64,000 nt of DNA from Pseudofrankia saprophytica (GCF_000235425.2 NZ_KI912266.1:4782787-4846786), one strand, 5' to 3'. Positions 51,383 through 60,391 are shown, counted from the stretch's first letter. The notes: generated from the letters alone by a model not told the origin. Numbers and translations: made by a program.

Positions 51383-52348
51383 ATGAGCGGCACTGCGCGG
51401 TTGACCGCCTCCGGATCGTCCGCCGGCGCAGGCGGGCGCGTGGACGCCGCGCCCGGCGTCTCGACGACCGGCCCGGCGGTCGGCGTTCTGGCCGGGCGAA
51501 CGGTCGTGGTCACCGGCGCGAGCTCGGGCATCGGAGCGGCCGCGGCGCGGCGTCTCGCCGAGCTGGGCGCCAGCGTCGTCGTGCTGGGGCGCTCCCCGGT
51601 GAGGACCCGAGCGGTCGCCGAGAGCAGCGGCGCCGTCCCGCTGCTCGCGGACTTCGCCCGGCTGGACGAGGTTCGGCGGGTGGCCGACCAGATCCTGGAG
51701 CTGTGCCCGCGCATCGACGTGCTGGCGAACAATGCCGGGGCGATGTATCCGGAACGGCTGGTCACCGTGGATGGCCATGAGATGACCTTCCAGGTCAACT
51801 ATCTCGCCGGGTACCTGCTCACCTTGCTGCTCATGCCGCGGCTGACCGCGACGCCAGGCTCCCGGGTGATCATGACCAGTAGCATCATAAACCGGATCGG
51901 GCATATCGACCTCGACGATCTGGACCATTCCCGCCGTCCCTACCGGGAGTTCCAGGCCTATGCCGACAGCAAGCTGGCGGATATTTTGTTCGTTCGCGAG
52001 CTCGCCCGCCGGGCCGCGGACCGGGCCATCGCGAGCCTGGGCACCGACGGACCGACGGCGACCGCCTTCCACCCCGGCGACGTCGCCACCAGCATCGTCC
52101 GCTACACCCGGCCACTGGCCCGGCTCAACGGCCGCTGGTGGAACCGGTTCGTCACGCTTACTCCCGACCAGGGGGCGCAGCCGCTGGTCGCGCTCGCCGT
52201 CCGCGCGGACCCACGCGCCGTCAATGGCGCCTACCTGCATCGTTTCCGGCGGCACGAGCGGCTGTTGACGTCCCGTCAGTCACGCGACCCGGATCTCGCC
52301 CGCCGCCTCTGGGACCGCAGCGCCGCCCTCGTCGACCTGCCCGGGTAA
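51383..52348 (+). CDS. SDR-family oxidoreductase, retinol dehydrogenase-like
   Basis: 321 residues. TVVVTGASSGIGAAAARRL cofactor loop at about 40-58, VLANNAGAM, Ser in IMTSSIINRIG, and YADSK catalytic Tyr/Lys, with the long form typical of RDH/WW-oxidoreductase-like SDRs. An unusually long disordered leader (about 38 residues, Gly/Ala/Thr-rich) precedes the fold. ATG 51383 is used; a shorter start at GTG around 51479 is possible. Confidence 0.88.
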   Translation: MSGTARLTASGSSAGAGGRVDAAPGVSTTGPAVGVLAGRTVVVTGASSGIGAAAARRLAELGASVVVLGRSPVRTRAVAESSGAVPLLADFARLDEVRRVADQILELCPRIDVLANNAGAMYPERLVTVDGHEMTFQVNYLAGYLLTLLLMPRLTATPGSRVIMTSSIINRIGHIDLDDLDHSRRPYREFQAYADSKLADILFVRELARRAADRAIASLGTDGPTATAFHPGDVATSIVRYTRPLARLNGRWWNRFVTLTPDQGAQPLVALAVRADPRAVNGAYLHRFRRHERLLTSRQSRDPDLARRLWDRSAALVDLPG

Positions 52349-52376
52349 CGGCCGGAGCGGCCGCCAGGGAATGCCG

Positions 52377-52416
52377 GCGGCCGCCGGCCGCGGGCTTGCC
52401 CGCGGTCGGCGGCCGC
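52377..52416. terminator. Bidirectional terminator hairpin
   Basis: Stem of 18 bp with one mismatch (GCGGCCGCCGGCCGCGGG and its near-complement) and a 4-nt loop between the convergent SDR genes. Confidence 0.75.
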
Positions 52417-52453
52417 TGAGCGCGTCGACGAAAGCTCCTGGAGCGTGGACGTG

Positions 52454-53272
52454 CTACCGCTTGTTGAGCAGGCCCGCGTCGACGGGGACGACCGTGCCGG
52501 TCACGTAGCGCGCGTCATCGGACACCAGCCATGCGATGGCGTTGGAGATGTCCAGCGGTTCCACCATGTCGACGGGCATCGCGTTGGTCAGCGCGCTCGC
52601 GAGCGCCGGCGACCTCTCCAGGATGGCGGCCAGGTTCCCATCGCCGGCCATGGGCGTGCGCACCGCCGTCGGGGCGACGCTGTTCACCCGGATGCTGTAC
52701 TGCGCCAGGTAGTTGGCCCACGACCGCATCAGCCCGATGACGCCGTGCTTGGCGGCGGTGTAGCCCAGGAATCCCGCCACGGGAATGCCCACGCCGATCA
52801 GCCCGCCCGTGGAGCTGGTCAGCACGATCGACCCGCCCTGGTTCCGCTTGACCATCGGCGGGATCGCGACGCGACCGGTGTTCCAGACACCCGTGAGGTT
52901 GACGGCGACGACGTCATCCCACTCCGCCTCCTCCGACGCGCTTCCGCCGCCCGCGCCGATGCCGGCGTTCGCCACCACGATGTCGACCGCCCCCAGCTCG
53001 GCCACGCCCTCGTCGTAGGCCTTCCGCAGCGAGGCCACATCACGCACGTCGGCCTGCCGGGCGACGATGCGCCGGCCGAGCGCCTCGACCTCCTTCACCG
53101 TCTGGGCGAGCTCTTCCGCCGTGCCCATCGGGTATGTCACCGTGGCGATCTGGGCGCAGATGTCCACCGCGATGATGTCGGCGCCCTCCTGCGCCAGCCG
53201 AATCGCGTGGCTGCGGCCCTGGCCGCGCGCGGCACCGGTGATGAACGCGACCTTGCCGTCCAGTTTTCCCAT
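52454..53272 (-). CDS. Mycofactocin-coupled-type SDR
   Basis: 272 residues. The N-terminus GKLDGKVAFITGAARGQGRSHAIRLAQEGADIIAVDIC matches the mycofactocin-coupled SDR subfamily, whose tightly held NAD is thought to be re-oxidised through mycofactocin rather than free NAD. VANAGIG, Ser in LTSSTGGLIG and YTAAKHG are intact, and the C-terminal VTGTVVPVDAGLLNK is typical. ATG 53272 starts the gene. It is followed upstream on the same strand by a P450 (68-bp gap, P450 first), so the two may act in sequence: hydroxylation, then alcohol oxidation. Confidence 0.9.
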   Translation of the reverse strand: MGKLDGKVAFITGAARGQGRSHAIRLAQEGADIIAVDICAQIATVTYPMGTAEELAQTVKEVEALGRRIVARQADVRDVASLRKAYDEGVAELGAVDIVVANAGIGAGGGSASEEAEWDDVVAVNLTGVWNTGRVAIPPMVKRNQGGSIVLTSSTGGLIGVGIPVAGFLGYTAAKHGVIGLMRSWANYLAQYSIRVNSVAPTAVRTPMAGDGNLAAILERSPALASALTNAMPVDMVEPLDISNAIAWLVSDDARYVTGTVVPVDAGLLNKR

Positions 53273-53340
53273 TACCCATCCTTAGCTCATGGTGCGGAGA
53301 TCAGGGCCGGGCATACCGCGATGACAAGCGGGCGCCCACG

Positions 53341-54534
53341 CTAGCCGACGGTGATCGGCAACGTTTCCCAACCGCGCATCGTCGACGTCGACGACAGCGC
53401 GACGTTTTTCCAGTCGACATCCCACGTCGGGAAGCGCTTCACGAACTCCTCGAGCGCGATCCTGGCCTCGAGCCGGGCGAGTGAGGCTCCGAGGCAGTAG
53501 TGGGTGCCGAACCCGAAGGTGCGCTGGTTGTTGACCTTGCGGTGGATGTCGAACCGGCCGGGCTCCGGCCAGCACTCCTCGTCCCGGTTCGCCGAGGCGA
53601 GGAGCAGCATCATGGCGCTGCCGGCGGGCACCGTCCGGCCATGCAGCTCGACGTCGGCCGTGACGTACCGGGCGACGGCGTGGCCGGTCGGCTCGAACCG
53701 CAGGGTCTCCTCGACGGTGTTCGGGACGAGCCCGGGATCGTCCACCAGCTCGGCGCGCTGGTCGGGGTGACGGTCGAGCAGCGCGGCCAGCCAGCCGATC
53801 AGCCGGGCCGTGGTCTCGTTGCCCGCGCCGGCCAGGACGGTGACGTAGGTCAGGATCTCCGCGCGGGTGAGCGTGCGGGTCGTGCCGGCCGTGTCGACGA
53901 ACTCGGCGCGCAGCAGCTCGGTCATCAGGTCGTCCGACGGGTGCTGGGCGCGCCAGTCGATGTAGTCGGCGAACAGGTCGGTGTCCATGAGCGCCTTCTC
54001 GGACACCTTCATCTGCTGCCCCGGCTCGGTGCGCAGCTTCGCGTCCGCCCGCTCGCGGACCGCCGTCTGGTCCGACTCCGGGATGCCGAGCAGCATCCCG
54101 ATCACCCGCATCGGCACCTCGTTCGCGAACTCTGTCATCACGTCGAAGCCGTCGGCTCCGGCCAGCCGGTCGAGACAGCGCGTGCAGAAGTCCCGGATCT
54201 CCGCCTCGAGCGAGGCGACCCGCCGTGGCGTGAACACCCGCGCGAGCAGGCCGCGGTGGATGTCGTGGGCCGGCGGGTCCTCCATCAGCAATGTGCCTGG
54301 CGGAATGCGGATGTTCGCCTTGATGACTTCCAGGATCGGTCCCCGGGCCGACGAGAACGTCTTCCAGTCGATCAGCCCGCGATTGATGTCCTCGTAGCGG
54401 CTGAGGGCGTAGAAGTCGTGCTTGTCGTTGTAGTAAAGGGGTGCCTCCGCGCGCAGCCGTTGGTAGACGGGATAGGGGTCGACGGCGATTTCACGGTCGA
54501 AGGGATCCCAGTAGACCGCGCCATCACGACTCAC
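53341..54534 (-). CDS. Cytochrome P450
   Basis: 397 residues. I-helix AGAGNETTARLIG, K-helix EETLR, and haem loop FGFGTHYCLGASLAR with Cys347 are intact. Resembles the actinobacterial CYP families near CYP123/CYP190 or similar; exact family not claimed. The GTG at 54532-54534 has an AAAAGGGGG ribosome site. Longer in-frame starts add 70 unconserved residues. The SDR 68 bp downstream is probably co-transcribed. No ferredoxin is adjacent. Confidence 0.92.
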   Translation of the reverse strand: MSRDGAVYWDPFDREIAVDPYPVYQRLRAEAPLYYNDKHDFYALSRYEDINRGLIDWKTFSSARGPILEVIKANIRIPPGTLLMEDPPAHDIHRGLLARVFTPRRVASLEAEIRDFCTRCLDRLAGADGFDVMTEFANEVPMRVIGMLLGIPESDQTAVRERADAKLRTEPGQQMKVSEKALMDTDLFADYIDWRAQHPSDDLMTELLRAEFVDTAGTTRTLTRAEILTYVTVLAGAGNETTARLIGWLAALLDRHPDQRAELVDDPGLVPNTVEETLRFEPTGHAVARYVTADVELHGRTVPAGSAMMLLLASANRDEECWPEPGRFDIHRKVNNQRTFGFGTHYCLGASLARLEARIALEEFVKRFPTWDVDWKNVALSSTSTMRGWETLPITVG

Positions 54535-54949
54535 CTGGCGAGCCCCCTTTTCGACGACTGCGAGACCGCGGCTCGCGCGCCCGATCGGACACGCGGAAGT
54601 ATTAACAGCCGTTCTAGCTGGGCGATCGCCCAATGTCAACAGATGCCGCCCGCCGGGCCGCCGCTCGCCGCCCCGCGGACCCACCGATCCCGACACCTTG
54701 AGCGACCATATGACTACCATCCGTGCCGCGGCACGTCGCGGCACGTCGCGGCTCGTCGCGACGAAGGCGCGCCTCCGAGCCTTCGCCGGATGCGCGCGGC
54801 ACCATCACGGGCCGAGGTCCCGAGTAGGGTCATACCGGCGACGAAAATAATCCTCCGCACCCTTTTCGTATTTCTGATGCACAGCTGAGCGAATTTTCTG
54901 ATGCGAGGCGGCTGAACAGGGTGATCGACATGGCGACGCGGATCACGGA
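54535..54949. other. Divergent promoter region, P450 / GT4
   Basis: 415 bp without a gene. Three imperfect GCACGTCGCG units occur around 54731-54760; otherwise nothing stands out. AT-rich sequence from about 54840 to 54900 probably includes the promoter of the glycosyltransferase. Confidence 0.55.
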
Positions 54950-55951
54950 ATGAAGGTCGCGATGCTGGCGCCGGTGGCGTGGCGCACCCCGCCTCGGCAC
55001 TACGGCCCGTGGGAGCAGATCGCCAGCCACCTCGCGGAGGGCCTGGTGGCCCGCGGCGTCGACGTCACGCTGTTCGCGACGCTGGATTCGCGCACGGCCG
55101 GGGAGCTGGACGGTGTGTGCCCGCACGGATACGCCGAGGACCCAGAGCTCGACGGCCGGGTGTGGGAGGCGTTGCACGTGGCCCACGCGCTGGCCCGCTC
55201 CGGCGAGTTCGATCTGGTGCACAACCATCTTGACTGGCTGCCGCTGGCGTTCGCGGCGCATTTCCGGGCGCCGATGGTCACGACGGTCCACGGATTCTCC
55301 GACCCGCGGATCGTCCCCGCCTATGCCCGGGCGGCCTCCACCTACGTCTCCATTTCCGACGCCGATCGCAGCCCGGAACTGGACTATGCCGCGACGGTGT
55401 ATCACGGCGTCGATCTGGCCGCCCTTCCGTTCTCGGCCGCCGGCGGGGAGGAACTGGTCGTCCTCGGCCGGATTCATCCCGACAAGGGCACCGCGGCGGC
55501 CATCGAGATCGCCCGCCTGGCGGGCCGGCGGCTGGTGATCTGCGGGATCGTTCAGGACGAGCGCTACTTCGCCGAACAGGTGCGGCCCCACGTCGACGGG
55601 GACGCCGTGAGCTACCTCGGGCCGGTCGGGCCGTCCAGGCGAGCGGAGGTGCTCGGTTCCGCCGCCGCACTGCTGCATCCGATCGCGTTCGACGAACCGT
55701 TCGGCCTGGCGGTCGTCGAGGCGATGGTGTGCGGCACGCCGGTCGTCGCCTACCGCCGTGGGGCCATGCGGGAGGTCGTGGACGAGGGAGTGACCGGGTT
55801 CCTGGTGGACGATCCGGCGGCGGCCGTGGCGGCGGTGGACCGCGCCACGAATCTCGACCGCGCCGCGTGCCGGGCAACGGCGAGCCGGCGGTTCTCGATG
55901 GCTCGCATGGTCACCGACTATCTCGCCCTCTACGAACGCATCCTGCGCTGA
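54950..55951 (+). CDS. Glycosyltransferase family 4-like
   Basis: Retaining GT-B glycosyltransferase, 333 residues. Start VAMLAPVAWRTPPRHYGPWE is the usual acceptor-domain N-terminus; VHNHLDWLPL and VTTVHGFSDP follow, donor domain VVLGRIHPDKGTAAAIEIAR, and the EPFGLAVVEAMVCGTPVVAYRRGAMREVV motif binds the nucleotide sugar. ATG 54950. It is convergent with the GH130-like operon (40 bp between), and together they suggest a small mannose-type oligosaccharide pathway. Confidence 0.9.
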   Translation: MKVAMLAPVAWRTPPRHYGPWEQIASHLAEGLVARGVDVTLFATLDSRTAGELDGVCPHGYAEDPELDGRVWEALHVAHALARSGEFDLVHNHLDWLPLAFAAHFRAPMVTTVHGFSDPRIVPAYARAASTYVSISDADRSPELDYAATVYHGVDLAALPFSAAGGEELVVLGRIHPDKGTAAAIEIARLAGRRLVICGIVQDERYFAEQVRPHVDGDAVSYLGPVGPSRRAEVLGSAAALLHPIAFDEPFGLAVVEAMVCGTPVVAYRRGAMREVVDEGVTGFLVDDPAAAVAAVDRATNLDRAACRATASRRFSMARMVTDYLALYERILR

Positions 55952-55991
55952 CCTGCCCGACGGTTCAGCCCCGTCAGCTCCGTCAGGCGCG

Positions 55992-57500
55992 TCAGGCCCG
56001 GTCGGCCGGCCGGGCGGTCGCCCGGGTCATCCGCGCGAGCAGGGCGTCGACCGGCACGCTCGCCACCCCGACCCGGGAGTCACCGATCCCGTAGGGGAGC
56101 CAGAGCCGCCCGTCATGGACCAGGCCGCCGCAGGAGTACACGACGTTGGGGACATAGCCATCGGTCTCGGTCCGGCCCGGGGTGAGCAGCGGCTCGGGCA
56201 GCGTCGCGACCAGGGTGGACGGGTCCTCCAGGTCGAGCAGGATCGCTCCCACGGTGTACGTGCGCATCGGCCCGACGCCATGGGTGAGGACGAGCCAGCC
56301 CGCCGACGTCTCGATGGGTGAGCCGCAGTTGCCGACCTGAATGAGTTCGAACGGCGCCCTCGGCACATGCACCGGGCGGGACGGTTCCCAGACCAGCCCG
56401 TCGTCGGATGCCGTCAGACCGGTGGTCTCCCCGTCGGATCGGCAGAGCGCGAGGTGACGGCCGCCGACGAGCCGGGGGAACAGCGCCATCCCCTTGTTCC
56501 GGGCCGCCGGGCCGGCGAGCGGAGAGGACGTGAAGATCCGCAGGTCGGGGCTGGTGAGCAGTCGTGGCACGATGTGGGTGCCGTCATAGGCCGTGTATGT
56601 CGCTCGGTAGTCGACGGTTCCGTTCGGCGCGGTGAAACGGACGAACCGCGCGTCTTCCATCCCCTTGCTCTCGCTGGCGACAGTGGGCCACAGGACCCGC
56701 TGCGTCAGGGCGCTGTCCCGCGGGAACTCGACTCCTCGCAGCGATCCGGCGATGGACCGGATCCCGGCCAGGATGCCGGCGGCCTGCGGACGGCGCAGCA
56801 GTTCCGCGGGCATGCTGGTGAAGGCCTTTTCGAGCCCGTCTCCGGCCAGACTCCTGTCGGTGGCGTCGAGGACATCGAGGACAGAGCGCGTGACCTCGTC
56901 GCCGAGGCCATGCTCGGCGAGCAGGGAGCGCAGCCGGCCGCGCTCCCACGCGACCGGTACGACCATGCCGGTGGTGAGCGGGCCGGTGCGTGACTCCAGC
57001 CGCACCGTCGGGCCTGGGCCGAGCACGCCGACCGCGAAGGCGATCGAGGACACGTGCCCTTCGCCGACGGCGCGCAGGCTGAGCACCAGGCGCAGTGCGC
57101 CGGGTGGCAGCCCCGACTGGTCGGGGTGCGCGACCGCCGACGGATTGGTGACGGCCGCGCCTTCCACCGCGTACTCGGCGGTGAAGCTCGCGCCGAGCAG
57201 CAGCGTGCGCGCCGGCGAGAGCTCGGCCGGCGCCGCGACGCGGGGAGCCACGATCGCCGCGTGCCGCGCCAGGGTGCCGCGGTAGTCCCGGTGCCGGGGC
57301 TCGAACCGGTCGAGCAGGGCGGCGACGAGGCCGTCAACCTCGTCCTCGGCCAGAGCGAGCACCCGGTCCACGATGCCCGCGGCCCGGGAGTGCCCCTCGC
57401 CGCCCTCCTCGCCGGGGAGGAAGAGCTTCGCGATGACCCTGCCGGGATCCGCGGCCAGCGTGAGCGGAAGCCGGGTGACCAGGTCCGACTCAAGGGTCAC
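55992..57500 (-). CDS. GH130-like glycoside phosphorylase/hydrolase
   Basis: 502 residues. The C-terminal half carries the five-bladed propeller pattern: MEDARFVRF, ATYTAYDGTHI, PRNKGMALFPR-type RNKGMALFPR, GNCGSPIETSAGWLVLTHGVG and YSCGGLVHDGRLWLPYGIGDS. These match the beta-mannoside phosphorylase/hydrolase family GH130. The N-terminal 190 residues form an additional domain. ATG is not used: the GTG at 57498-57500 overlaps the preceding stop (GTGA), giving translational coupling. Phosphorolysis of beta-1,2- or 1,4-mannosides is the known family reaction; which applies is not clear. Confidence 0.85.
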   Translation of the reverse strand: MTLESDLVTRLPLTLAADPGRVIAKLFLPGEEGGEGHSRAAGIVDRVLALAEDEVDGLVAALLDRFEPRHRDYRGTLARHAAIVAPRVAAPAELSPARTLLLGASFTAEYAVEGAAVTNPSAVAHPDQSGLPPGALRLVLSLRAVGEGHVSSIAFAVGVLGPGPTVRLESRTGPLTTGMVVPVAWERGRLRSLLAEHGLGDEVTRSVLDVLDATDRSLAGDGLEKAFTSMPAELLRRPQAAGILAGIRSIAGSLRGVEFPRDSALTQRVLWPTVASESKGMEDARFVRFTAPNGTVDYRATYTAYDGTHIVPRLLTSPDLRIFTSSPLAGPAARNKGMALFPRLVGGRHLALCRSDGETTGLTASDDGLVWEPSRPVHVPRAPFELIQVGNCGSPIETSAGWLVLTHGVGPMRTYTVGAILLDLEDPSTLVATLPEPLLTPGRTETDGYVPNVVYSCGGLVHDGRLWLPYGIGDSRVGVASVPVDALLARMTRATARPADRA

Positions 57501-58516
57501 GGTGTACTCGGCGCCAGCAGCCGGCGGGCGTGCTGCTCCGTGGACAGCAGGGCGAGCGCGGACTCCGCCCCCTGGTTGGCGTTGCACCCCCCGGGTTCGA
57601 GGCCGTCGTGGCAACCACCGGTCGTGGCGTCGACCAGCGGCGTGCCGGCGTCGTTCTCGCCGAGGAACCAGCCGTGCGCCTGCCCGAGGCCGGTGAGCCA
57701 CCGGTTCTGACTGGTCGCCGCGTAGGCCCGCGCGCAGGCGTCCGCGATGGCCGCCGCCTCGATGGGCTGCTGGTCGAAGCCAGGCCTGGGATCGCCCCGA
57801 GGGCGCCGGCCACCGACGGGGGTCGGCGACAGCGTTCCGTCCCTGGTCTCCACGTGGAGCAGCCAGGCCAGCAACCGCAGGCCGTCCGCGCGTGCCGTCC
57901 GGTCTGACAGGCACATGCCCGCGAGGATCAGCGCCTCCGGCACCGCCGCGTTGGCGTAGCGCAGGGTGGGCTCCGGCCAGGGCCATCCGGGACTGTCGTC
58001 GATCGGGCCGATCGCGGCGACGGCGTCGGCGAGCAGAGTACGAGCCGGCTCGTCGTCCGGGTGGGCCAGCAGCAGCTCGCCCGCTCCGAGCGCGGCGAAG
58101 GTCATGGCCCGCAGCCAGGGGGAACGGCGGGCGGCACTGACCTGGAACCCGGCCCGGGCCCGCGCCCGCAGCCGCCGGGTGGGCGCCAGCGCCGCCGCGG
58201 TGCCCAGCCCCCACAGGGCCCGGCCCCAGCAGTCGCCGAGTTCGGGGTCGTCCCGCCAGCGGCCTTCGGTGTCGCGCCGGTTGACGACCCTTCCGTCCGG
58301 CGCCTGCGCCGCCAGCACGAAGTCGAGATAGAGCTCCAGCAGCCGAATGAGTTCCAGGGGTGGCGACGGCTCGCGAGACAGCACGACCAGCCCGCGCGCG
58401 ACGTCATCCACGCAGTACCCGTACTCCCGGCGCGGCACCGAGCCAAGAGCGTGCTCGAACAGGCCGATGTCGTCGCTGAGCCGGAAAAGATGAGCGAACG
58501 AGATCGCCGGCGTCAC
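57497..58516 (-). CDS. Alpha/alpha-toroid glycan-associated protein, function unknown
   Basis: 339 residues, helical repeats suggesting an (alpha/alpha)6-barrel. Conserved-looking phrases: SFAHLFRLSDDIGLFEHA, GYCVDDVARGLVVL, DPELGDCWGRALWGLG, and a final NANQGAESALALLS. Relatives sit beside GT4 and GH130 genes in actinobacteria and cyanobacteria but lack a proven reaction. Asp pairs (DD in CVDDVAR) and a Glu near the end could be catalytic. GTG start overlaps the GT4 stop (GTGA). Likely acts on the same glycan as its neighbours. Confidence 0.78.
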   Translation of the reverse strand: MTPAISFAHLFRLSDDIGLFEHALGSVPRREYGYCVDDVARGLVVLSREPSPPLELIRLLELYLDFVLAAQAPDGRVVNRRDTEGRWRDDPELGDCWGRALWGLGTAAALAPTRRLRARARAGFQVSAARRSPWLRAMTFAALGAGELLLAHPDDEPARTLLADAVAAIGPIDDSPGWPWPEPTLRYANAAVPEALILAGMCLSDRTARADGLRLLAWLLHVETRDGTLSPTPVGGRRPRGDPRPGFDQQPIEAAAIADACARAYAATSQNRWLTGLGQAHGWFLGENDAGTPLVDATTGGCHDGLEPGGCNANQGAESALALLSTEQHARRLLAPSTP

Positions 58517-59763
58517 CGGGCCACCGTCGCCGTCGCCGTCATCGACATGGGCGTGGGCGCTGGCGCGAGCGCCCGCTGGGGCGTGGGCACGGGTGCGACA
58601 CCCGGCCTGCTCCCGGTGCGGGCGGCCAGCCCGGTGGCGAGCCGGCGGTAGCGCCGCGCCACCGCGGGCCACAGCAGCTCGGGTGCGTGGGTGGCGGCGG
58701 CGCTCGTCAGCCCGCGGGCGACGCCGTCATCGGTGAGGATGCCGCGCACCGCCGCCGCGATCTCCGCCGGGTCACCGTGTGGCACGAGCAGGCCGGTGCC
58801 GTCGCCGAGCAGCTCGACCGCGTGCGGGAAGCGGGTGGCCACGACTGGCCGCAGCGCCGCGACCGCCTCGATGAGGATGCCGGAGGTCACCTGGTCGACG
58901 GAGTCATAGGGCAGCAGGACCACGTCGGCGCCGCTGACGAGGTCGGCGAGCGATTCACTGTCGAGGTAGCGGGGGTCGAAGGCGACGGAGTCGGCCACGC
59001 CGAGCCGGCTGGCCAGCGCGGCCAGCCCTTCCCGGTACGCCTCGCCGTCCCGGGCGAGGACCTTGGGATGGGTCTGGCCCGCGACGAGGTAGCGCGGGGC
59101 CGGGTCGAGGTCGGCCAGCTGGGCCATCGCCGCGATGCCCCACTCGATGCCCTTGCCTGGCCCGAGCAGGCCCCAGGTGAGGATGGTCGGCCGGGCGGAC
59201 CGCGCCGGCGTGGCGCGGCGGTTGTCGGCCGCGCCGTGCGGGATCACCGTGACCCGGTACGGGTGGACGTGGTACCCGTCGAGCAGCCGGTCCCGCGCGG
59301 TCTCGGTCATCACGACGACGGCGTCCGCGGACGCGACCAGTGCCTCCATGACCTCGCGCTGGTGCTGGGACGGGCTCACGAGCACGGTGTGCAGGACGAC
59401 CACCACCGGCACCTCGAGATTGTCGAGAACCTCGATCACCTCGTCGCCGTCCGGCCCTCCGTAGACCCCGTACTCGTGCTGGACGACCGCGACGTCGAAA
59501 CCGTTCAGGAGCCGCGCCGCGCGGCGCGGGCCACCCGCGGTTCCGGCCACCAGGTCCCCCACGACGGCCGCTGGTCGCCGGCCGGGCCCCGCCGGCGCCT
59601 CGAGCAGTCGCACCACCCCACTGGTGGCGCCCGGCGCCGCGCTGGCCAGTTCGCCGAGAAGGGCCGCCGTGAAGGTGGCGAGCCCGCACTGCGTCGGGAA
59701 ATAGGTGCTCAGAAAGCCGTAACGGAGGGGCACGAAGGCCCGCCTTCCGGTAGTTGCCGACAC
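58513..59763 (-). CDS. Glycosyltransferase family 4-like, first gene of the GT/GH130 operon
   Basis: 416 residues, GT-B fold. YGFLSTYFPTQCGLATFTAAL is the typical N-terminal motif, VVQHEYGVYGG and VVLHTVLVSPSQHQREVM follow, and the donor domain has ILTWGLLGPGKGIEWGI and LLPYDSVDQVTSGILIEAVAALRPVVAT. A Pro/Thr-rich tail of 50 residues ends the protein. GTG 59763 is the first start; GTG 59733 (GGAAGG upstream, protein opening VPLRYGF) is an attractive alternative. It is the first gene of an operon with 4-bp GTGA overlaps throughout. A CIRCE-like element lies 143 bp upstream. Confidence 0.88.
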   Translation of the reverse strand: MSATTGRRAFVPLRYGFLSTYFPTQCGLATFTAALLGELASAAPGATSGVVRLLEAPAGPGRRPAAVVGDLVAGTAGGPRRAARLLNGFDVAVVQHEYGVYGGPDGDEVIEVLDNLEVPVVVVLHTVLVSPSQHQREVMEALVASADAVVVMTETARDRLLDGYHVHPYRVTVIPHGAADNRRATPARSARPTILTWGLLGPGKGIEWGIAAMAQLADLDPAPRYLVAGQTHPKVLARDGEAYREGLAALASRLGVADSVAFDPRYLDSESLADLVSGADVVLLPYDSVDQVTSGILIEAVAALRPVVATRFPHAVELLGDGTGLLVPHGDPAEIAAAVRGILTDDGVARGLTSAAATHAPELLWPAVARRYRRLATGLAARTGSRPGVAPVPTPQRALAPAPTPMSMTATATVAR

Positions 59764-59905
59764 CGAGTCGGCCGGCGGTCACGCGAGCGCTGCGCTCCGT
59801 GGATGCACGATGTGAGGCTCACGCCCGCGGCGAGAGGTGCCGGCACCGGCGGGGGCCAGCAACGAAAAGATGGCCATCTGGCCCAGACACTCGTCGCGCC
59901 AGAGG

Positions 59906-59932
59906 TTGGCACTCGATCCTATTGAGTGCTAA
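59906..59932. promoter_or_regulatory. CIRCE-like element (HrcA operator)
   Basis: TTGGCACTC-N9-GAGTGCTAA. The textbook CIRCE consensus is TTAGCACTC-N9-GAGTGCTAA, so 17 of 18 arm positions and the exact 9-nt spacer agree. HrcA binds this site to repress heat-shock genes such as groESL. No chaperone gene lies in either direction; the nearest gene is the GT4/GH130 operon whose start is 143 bp away (minus strand), while the MFS gene starts about 495 bp away on the other side. Confidence 0.75.
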
Positions 59933-60327
59933 CTCATTTGTAGCCCTCTCAAACCCCAAAAGCAAACGGAGACAGCCCCGGGTCTCGCCGTGTCATTTGG
60001 CGCACCAGATCGCCACTTCCGGTGGCACCCGGAGCTGGTCGCCCCGGTGTCGTCCTGGCACCCACAGGCGCGCCATCCGATGCCACGACCACCGTCGCCA
60101 TTTGCGTCCGCAAACGTGAGATTGCATACTATTACTTTCCGTCATTGTATGAGCGCAAATTGGGAATTCTCCTTCCGCGCAGGGCTGTACCGGTCGCCGG
60201 ACGCCGGTCGTCTCGACGGTCCGCCGATATGTTTCGCGGTCCGCCGACCGCGAATTCCCAGCCGTGCGGCGGGAACTCGGCAGCGATCAGGCGACGCCCG
60301 TGTCAGGACATGGGTCGCCGTCCGCTC

Positions 60328-60391
60328 GTGCATGATGCACGCCGCATGCACGATGCAGGTGAGCTGGCCAGCGCACATGATGTGCGTCATG
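60328..60391. promoter_or_regulatory. Cluster of palindromes upstream of the MFS gene
   Basis: GTGCAT-G-ATGCAC (60328-60340), GCAT-GCACG-ATGC (60344-60356), GCACAT-G-ATGTGC (60373-60385), and an overlapping CATGA-N6-TCATG (60376-60391) lie 36-99 bp upstream of the predicted MFS start. Two of them have perfect 6-bp arms around a single G. Repeated, related half-sites suggest cooperative binding of a TetR, MarR or similar repressor. Confidence 0.5.
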
